Of a stretch of DNA of 64,000 bases, positions 59,130-64,000 are shown piece after piece. Within the stretch, counting starts at the first letter, position 1; every line of letters begins with the position of its first letter. The notes beneath the pieces were generated by a model, which worked only from the letters and a program-made list of their open reading frames with translations, did no database searches and was not told the origin of the DNA. The DNA comes from Sunxiuqinia sp965372405 (GTDB lineage: Bacteria; Bacteroidota; Bacteroidia; Bacteroidales; Prolixibacteraceae), in contig CBDVCE010000008.1 of NCBI GenBank assembly GCA_965372405.1, positions 1 to 64,000 of the forward strand. Direction: 5' to 3'. A program made the position numbers and the translations under genes.

Positions 59130-61593
59130 TTCCTGAACCGCCTAATTGAACATGTTCATCACGAAATGAACGAACAATCGAGTCTGATTTTAGAAATTCA
59201 CGAATAACTTCCCGTAGAATACCATTACCCTTACCATGCAGAATCCTTAACTCATGCACATCAAGCATAATTGCCTCATCTAAAAAGGTCTGAATATTTG
59301 AAATGGCCTCTTCAACTCGTTGCCCACGAATATCAATTTCAGATTTAAAACTGAGCTTCTTATCTGATAGTTTTCGATGGATACCTGGCAAAGTTTTATT
59401 CGTTCCCCGAAGCTCTTTTTTAGCCTCGTTATTACTTACACGTAGAAGTTTTTTTTGGCTTATTGATGTGCGCAACTGTCCGAATGCAACAATTGCATTC
59501 TTCGGCCCCAACTCCATGATCTCGCCAATACTTGTTTGACCTTCAATCTTCACATGGTCTCCAGGAGCCAATTCTACTTTTTCTTTTTGCTGAACTTGTT
59601 TCTTTTCAACAATTTCCGGACGTTTCTGATTTCGCTTTTGCTCTTTCTGCTTCAGCTTCTCAATTTTACGATTGATCCAATCATCATCATTATCCGTATT
59701 TTTATCTTCAAGCTTTTCTTTAAATTGCTGAAGATCTTTGCGCACTAACTTTGTTTTTTCTTTTTCAGCCTGGCTCTCTTTAATTATTCGAATCGTATTT
59801 TCAACTTTCCTATTTGCCTCAGAAATAATCCTTTCAGCTTCTTCCCTGGCTTCTTCAACAATCTTTTTGCGCTGTTTCTTTATTTCAGAAAGATCTGTCT
59901 CATAACTTTCAGCCAAATCATCCAGTGATCGTTCAACCTTTCGAATTCGCTGTCTTTTGGATTCCCAGTATCGCTTATCGCGTACAATATCTCTCAGGTG
60001 CTTATCAAAGTGAATATGGTCTTTACCAACCTTATCAGTTGCACCCTGAAGAATAGTCTCCGGCAAACCTATCTTTCGTGCTATCTCAAAAGCGAATGAA
60101 CTTCCAGGCTTTCCAATTTGAAGTTGAAACAATGGCTCCATTTTATGGGAATCGTACATCATTGCTCCATTCTCGATCCCTTCGGCAGATGAAGCAAAAT
60201 GTTTCAAGTTGGCATAGTGAGTCGTAATCAGACCAAAACATCCTCTCTGATTCAACTCATCCAAAATAGTTTCAGCAATTGCACCTCCCAACATTGGTTC
60301 CGTTCCAGTACCAAATTCATCAATTAAAATCAATGTTCGGTCATTTCCATTTTTCAGAAAATGTTTCATATTTAGCAAATGAGAACTATATGTACTCAAG
60401 TCATTTTCGATGGACTGCTCATCACCAATATCAATAAAAAGCTGATCGAAAATACCTGCACGACTAGTTTCATCAATCGGAATCATCAATCCACATTGTA
60501 ACATGTATTGCAACAAACCAGTCGTTTTTAAACATACTGACTTTCCCCCTGCATTAGGACCCGAAATCAACAAAATATGATTTTCAGGGCTAAGCTGAAT
60601 ATCTAAAGGAACAACATCCCTTTTTTCTTTTTGCAGATTAAATCTCAATAAAGGATGAATTGCTTTCTCCCAAAATAGCTGACATTTATTTTCTAGTGCT
60701 GGTTTAATTGCATCCATTCGATTTGCCATTATTGCTTTAGATCGAATAAAGTCAATTGTGCCTAAAAACTTATATAAATCAAAAAGATCCGAAAGATAAG
60801 GACGGAGATCATCTGAAAACTCAACAAGAATTTTCACAATCTCTCTTTTCTCAGCATACTCCAGCTCCCGAATTTCATTATTCATTTCAACCACTTCGGA
60901 CGGCTCCACATAGGCTGTTTTACCAGTTGCTGATTCATCATGAACAATTCCACCAAGTTTACGCTTTACAGCAGACAAAACCGGAATAACAGGTCGGCCA
61001 TCACGAATTGCAACAGAAGCATCTTCATCAACAAGTCCATCACGCTGTGCTTGCTTCAATATACTGTGTAACCGCCTTGATACATTTGTTTGCTTGTTGT
61101 GCAGTTCTCGTCTAACACGTGCCAACTCTGATGAAGCAGAATCTTTAATACTCCCATGCTGAGTTATAATCTGATCAATCCGTTCTTTAATATATGGGAA
61201 CAACTGAACCTGTTTAATTAGCTTTTTTAAGGTAGGGTAAATCGTTTCATCCTGATTCTGCAAAAACCGAACTATCCCTGCGATAGTTTCAAGCGAACGT
61301 TTTAAGTCAAACAATTCTCCAACTTCTAAAAACCGTCCTTCAGTTTTAATCTTTGAAAGTGATGATCGTAAGTCAAAATAAAAGTTAGTTGGGAAATTAT
61401 CCGTCTCCTTGATTAATCTGGCAAATTCTTCTGTAGCTGAAAGTTCAAAATTGATTTTATTAAAACTGGTCATAAAAACAATATCGTCCACACGATCTTT
61501 CCCCAACGAACTTAAACAATTCGTCTTTAAAAGCTCACGAACACGATCAAAACCAATTTTTATCTCGAAATTTTCAGGATAGATTTTTGCCAT
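59107..61593 (-). CDS. mutS2: Endonuclease MutS2
   Basis: An 828-residue MutS2 homologue. The core helical domain is followed by the ATPase with Walker A GPNAGGKS (345-352) and Walker B IDEFGTGTEP (about 421-430), a long coiled coil (about 510-660) and a C-terminal Smr nuclease domain (about 754-828) with DIRG and LHGKGNG motifs. MutS2 limits recombination or rescues stalled ribosomes, depending on the species. The promoter match at 61612-61619 sits 18 bp upstream. Confidence 0.95.
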   Translation of the reverse strand: MAKIYPENFEIKIGFDRVRELLKTNCLSSLGKDRVDDIVFMTSFNKINFELSATEEFARLIKETDNFPTNFYFDLRSSLSKIKTEGRFLEVGELFDLKRSLETIAGIVRFLQNQDETIYPTLKKLIKQVQLFPYIKERIDQIITQHGSIKDSASSELARVRRELHNKQTNVSRRLHSILKQAQRDGLVDEDASVAIRDGRPVIPVLSAVKRKLGGIVHDESATGKTAYVEPSEVVEMNNEIRELEYAEKREIVKILVEFSDDLRPYLSDLFDLYKFLGTIDFIRSKAIMANRMDAIKPALENKCQLFWEKAIHPLLRFNLQKEKRDVVPLDIQLSPENHILLISGPNAGGKSVCLKTTGLLQYMLQCGLMIPIDETSRAGIFDQLFIDIGDEQSIENDLSTYSSHLLNMKHFLKNGNDRTLILIDEFGTGTEPMLGGAIAETILDELNQRGCFGLITTHYANLKHFASSAEGIENGAMMYDSHKMEPLFQLQIGKPGSSFAFEIARKIGLPETILQGATDKVGKDHIHFDKHLRDIVRDKRYWESKRQRIRKVERSLDDLAESYETDLSEIKKQRKKIVEEAREEAERIISEANRKVENTIRIIKESQAEKEKTKLVRKDLQQFKEKLEDKNTDNDDDWINRKIEKLKQKEQKRNQKRPEIVEKKQVQQKEKVELAPGDHVKIEGQTSIGEIMELGPKNAIVAFGQLRTSISQKKLLRVSNNEAKKELRGTNKTLPGIHRKLSDKKLSFKSEIDIRGQRVEEAISNIQTFLDEAIMLDVHELRILHGKGNGILREVIREFLKSDSIVRSFRDEHVQLGGSGITIVELD

Positions 61594-61611
61594 TTATAAT
61601 ACTTTGTGCGG

Positions 61612-61619
61612 CAAAAGTA
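61612..61619 (-). promoter_or_regulatory. Bacteroidota -7 promoter element TACTTTTG
   Basis: Perfect TAnnTTTG match on the minus strand, 18 bp before the mutS2 ATG. Confidence 0.5.
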
Positions 61620-61655
61620 TAAAGAAAGCTGCTTTTTTCGGCGAATCTTCTTAAA

Positions 61656-62039
61656 TTATTTAATTGCTTTAAGCAATTCCTGAATCCGGAACGGCTTATA
61701 TAGGTATGCATCCATTCCAGCCTCCAGGCAAGCTTGAGTATCTTCTCTCATATCGCTTGCAGTCATTGCCACAATCTTAACAGGCTTATCAATTCCATTC
61801 GAACTAATATAAGCCCGAATATGCTTTGCAGCCTCCTTACCATCCATCACTGGCATTCTTAAATCCATCAGGATTAGGTCGTAATGTTTTAGCTTGAATT
61901 TATCAACGGCTTCCTGTCCGTTCAGGGCGGTGTCAATATTTTTAAATTGATCCCTGAGGGAAAATAAAACGACACGGTGGTTAATCGGGTTATCATCTAC
62001 AACCAATACTTCCATGGAGTGGTCAAATTCTTCGTTCAT
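61656..62039 (-). CDS. Stand-alone receiver-domain response regulator
   Basis: A 127-residue CheY-like receiver with no output domain. Acidic pocket Asp15/Asp16 (VVDDN), phospho-acceptor Asp59 (LMDLRMP), Thr93 and Lys115 (YKPF) are present. The sequence resembles receivers of hybrid kinases. It follows the AGCS transporter gene by 26 bp. The partner kinase is not evident; the SBP-domain kinase at 8.9 kb lacks a receiver but is far away. Confidence 0.92.
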   Translation of the reverse strand: MNEEFDHSMEVLVVDDNPINHRVVLFSLRDQFKNIDTALNGQEAVDKFKLKHYDLILMDLRMPVMDGKEAAKHIRAYISSNGIDKPVKIVAMTASDMREDTQACLEAGMDAYLYKPFRIQELLKAIK

Positions 62040-62065
62040 ACAAGAGAGTTAATTTATCAAAAGCA

Positions 62066-63745
62066 TCAGTTTTTTGGCAACTTTTCATCTGGAAAACGAT
62101 CTGCATACTCCCTCCAAAAACTCTTCACTTCCGTTTTCATTTCTTTCCGTAACAACAATATGCCAATTAAGTTTGGAATCGTCATCAAAGCTATAGTAAT
62201 TCCAGAAAATGTCCAAATAATTGTTGTATCCATAAAAGCGGCTACAAAAAAACCAAAGACATAAACAATTCGATAATAAACAACAGCTTTTATTCCAAAC
62301 AAATAAGTCACAGCTCTATCTCCGTAATAAGACCACGAAATGGCTGTAGAAAAAGCAAAAAGCAATAATCCAATTGCTACAATGTACCTTCCATATGGCC
62401 CCATCCAGCTTTTCGTGAACGCTTCAGTTGTCAATGGTGCACTATGAATAAGCGATTCTCCATGCAACTGCACCTGTTCTAAATAAATGATACGTCCTTC
62501 TTTAACTTCAAGTTTCCCTGAAAAAGACTTATCGTTGTTAATAACTCTAACATTTTCGGCTACTGATCTGGCATGCAGCACGGTCAGATGGTTAATAATT
62601 TTTCCATCTTCAATGCTTAAATCACCAGTAAATAATTTCAGATTATCTTTCCCTGCCAAAAACAAACTAAGCTGTTCCCTTCCTTCATCTGTTTTATCAG
62701 AGATAGTTGTGGCTAAAATCTTCAAATCCGCATTTTCGAACTGATTATCTATTTTTTGAGACCAAACACCTGATGATAAAATTACTAAGCCTGTTATCGT
62801 ACAAATGATTATCGTGTCGATAAATGGTTCCAGCAAAGCCACCAAACCTTCAGAAACTGGCTCATGAGCACGAGCTGCAGCATGTGCAATTGGTGCCGAC
62901 CCCTGCCCCGCTTCGTTAGAAAACAGGCCACGATTTACTCCACGGTTAAACGCAAAAGCAAACCCAGCTCCGAGAAAGCCACCGGTTGCCGCAGTACCCG
63001 TAAATACATCTTTAAAAACTGCAACCAGCGATGGTATTACATTTTCATAGTTATAAAAGATTACAGCAAAAGCACCAACTAAATAAATAAAAGCCATTAT
63101 TGGAACCAATCGGGAAGTCACTTTGGCAATTCGCTTAATCCCACCAATAATCACAAAAGCAAGTAAAATTGAAAGAACAGCGCCGGTAACTATTTTATTG
63201 ATACCAAAAGTTGAAAAGACAGAATCTGCAATAGAATTTATTTGTGGAAGACTTCCAGTACCGAATGATGAAAATACAGTTGCAATTGCAAAAATTGCAG
63301 CAAGCCACTTTAAATTCAATCGGTTTTTCATGTAATACATTGGACCACCTGAGATTGAACCATCTTCAGCTTTTTCACGATATTTATGAGAAAGAGTAAC
63401 CTCTACAAATTTGGTAGTCATACCCAATATTGCAGTTACTAACATCCAGAATAAAGCAGCAGGTCCACCCAAGTGAATTGCAAGTGCCACCCCTGCTATG
63501 TTGCCTGTTCCTACAGTACCAGACAGTGCGGTTGTCAATGCCTGAAAATGAGAAGTATCACCTACATCACCTTCTTTATCAAACTTACCACGAACAATGC
63601 GGACAGAATGTTTCAAATAACGAAACTGCGGAAATTTCAAGTAAATTGTAAAAAATAAACCTGTTCCTAGAAGTAAAAAAACGAACCAATCGCTACCACC
63701 AATAAATCCGTCAAGTAATGATAAAACCTCATTTAAATGATTCAT
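62066..63745 (-). CDS. AGCS-family alanine/glycine:cation symporter with inserted domain
   Basis: A 559-residue transporter. The signatures are SGTVGTGNIAGVA (75-87), GGPMYYMKNRL (133-143) and SNEAGQGSAP (276-285). Normal family proteins have about 450-500 residues; here a hydrophilic segment of roughly 107 residues (about 330-437, mixed beta/alpha pattern) separates two membrane helices and breaks the usual topology. It probably imports alanine or glycine with sodium. It is followed by the receiver gene. Confidence 0.92.
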   Translation of the reverse strand: MNHLNEVLSLLDGFIGGSDWFVFLLLGTGLFFTIYLKFPQFRYLKHSVRIVRGKFDKEGDVGDTSHFQALTTALSGTVGTGNIAGVALAIHLGGPAALFWMLVTAILGMTTKFVEVTLSHKYREKAEDGSISGGPMYYMKNRLNLKWLAAIFAIATVFSSFGTGSLPQINSIADSVFSTFGINKIVTGAVLSILLAFVIIGGIKRIAKVTSRLVPIMAFIYLVGAFAVIFYNYENVIPSLVAVFKDVFTGTAATGGFLGAGFAFAFNRGVNRGLFSNEAGQGSAPIAHAAARAHEPVSEGLVALLEPFIDTIIICTITGLVILSSGVWSQKIDNQFENADLKILATTISDKTDEGREQLSLFLAGKDNLKLFTGDLSIEDGKIINHLTVLHARSVAENVRVINNDKSFSGKLEVKEGRIIYLEQVQLHGESLIHSAPLTTEAFTKSWMGPYGRYIVAIGLLLFAFSTAISWSYYGDRAVTYLFGIKAVVYYRIVYVFGFFVAAFMDTTIIWTFSGITIALMTIPNLIGILLLRKEMKTEVKSFWREYADRFPDEKLPKN

Positions 63746-64000
63746 ATATGTTGTTTGTTTAACAGCCTAAATTAACACTTCAATTTCTGATGTTAAAATA
63801 ATTGCTGCAATTAAATTATAATTTATTAGATAAAAACACATATGAACATGAGAAAAAATAAAATTTTTGTGGGAAATCGTTTGGTTTTAGATTTTACGAA
63901 CCAACTTAACTATTCTCCTCTTTTGTAAAATCAGAAAAAAAACATACAGCTTGTGGGTAGGTACAAACGAAAACCGCTACTAATCTAAAAATTGACAAAG
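63746..64000. other. Upstream region of the AGCS gene, window edge
   Basis: 255 bp without a supported gene. No clear promoter match on the minus strand and no repeat seen; a 28-codon frame from 63842 has no recognisable features. Confidence 0.5.

Noticed and set aside
63842..63928. 28-codon plus-strand frame near the window edge
   Set aside because: Very short, no family pattern and no neighbour context.
1..64000. tRNA, rRNA or riboswitch
   Set aside because: I looked in the larger gaps for cloverleaf-like stems with TTCAAATC-type arms and for conserved riboswitch cores and found none that I could support by eye.

Overview
The window is AT-rich DNA from a member of the Bacteroidota. A marine or sediment lineage of the Bacteroidia, such as Marinilabiliales, is my best guess, but that placement is inference. 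The evidence is a SusC/SusD pair with an ECF sigma/FecR switch, TAnnTTTG-type promoters, PPi-dependent phosphofructokinase, DUF1599/BT_3928-type/DUF5606/DUF3788 proteins, OmpA proteins with thrombospondin type 3 repeats, and polysaccharide lyases plus a sulfatase. I found no rRNA, tRNA or CRISPR array.

Layout. 1-0.5 kb: 3' remnant of a group II intron (domain V plus the maturase C-terminus). 0.6-6.9 kb (minus): a FabK-like oxidoreductase followed by an M16 peptidase pair (catalytic and non-catalytic), then folP-cdaA-mscS, in which each gene overlaps the next. 7-13 kb (plus): DUF1599 protein, DoxX/thioredoxin-like membrane protein, a solute-binding sensor kinase, an AHSA1-type protein and a PQQ-propeller lipoprotein, closed by a bidirectional terminator. 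13-17.2 kb (minus): PPi-phosphofructokinase, DinB-like, OmpA-like and DUF3788 proteins.

17.3-28.9 kb is a self-contained glycan-uptake locus. Two large secreted proteins that I cannot assign to a known enzyme family (606 and 891 aa) are transcribed divergently from ECF sigma - FecR - SusC (with STN domain) - SusD, and the arm ends in a strong terminator. It contains no recognisable glycoside hydrolase or lyase, so the two secreted proteins are the best candidates here for an undescribed activity. Immediately downstream is an array of degenerate 21-bp repeats (about 29.0-29.4 kb).

29.6-36 kb: YwbE and MOSC proteins (plus), converging on a TonB-receptor - PhzF - DUF255 operon (minus). 36.2-40.3 kb: a heparinase II/III-type protein and a PL8-type lyase, a uronic-acid polysaccharide degradation pair, followed by a head-GIN protein and, convergent to it, a DUF4838 lipoprotein. 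43.7-49.6 kb: housekeeping genes (WbqC, LapA-like, lepB, dapB, U32 peptidase, a 34-aa lysine-rich microprotein). 49.6-51.8 kb is an accessory patch: a nitrilase-family gene between two near-identical direct repeats, with palindromes and a long structured intergenic region. 51.8-63.8 kb: sulfatase behind argS, OmpA/TSP3 protein, DnaQ-like exonuclease with a TTG start, DUF5606 protein, SSS symporter, mutS2, a stand-alone receiver and an AGCS transporter with an extra domain.

Working together: the SusCD locus imports an unknown glycan under sigma/anti-sigma control. The lyase pair, sulfatase and DUF4838 protein suggest use of sulfated uronic-acid polysaccharides. cdaA with mscS suggests linked osmotic control.
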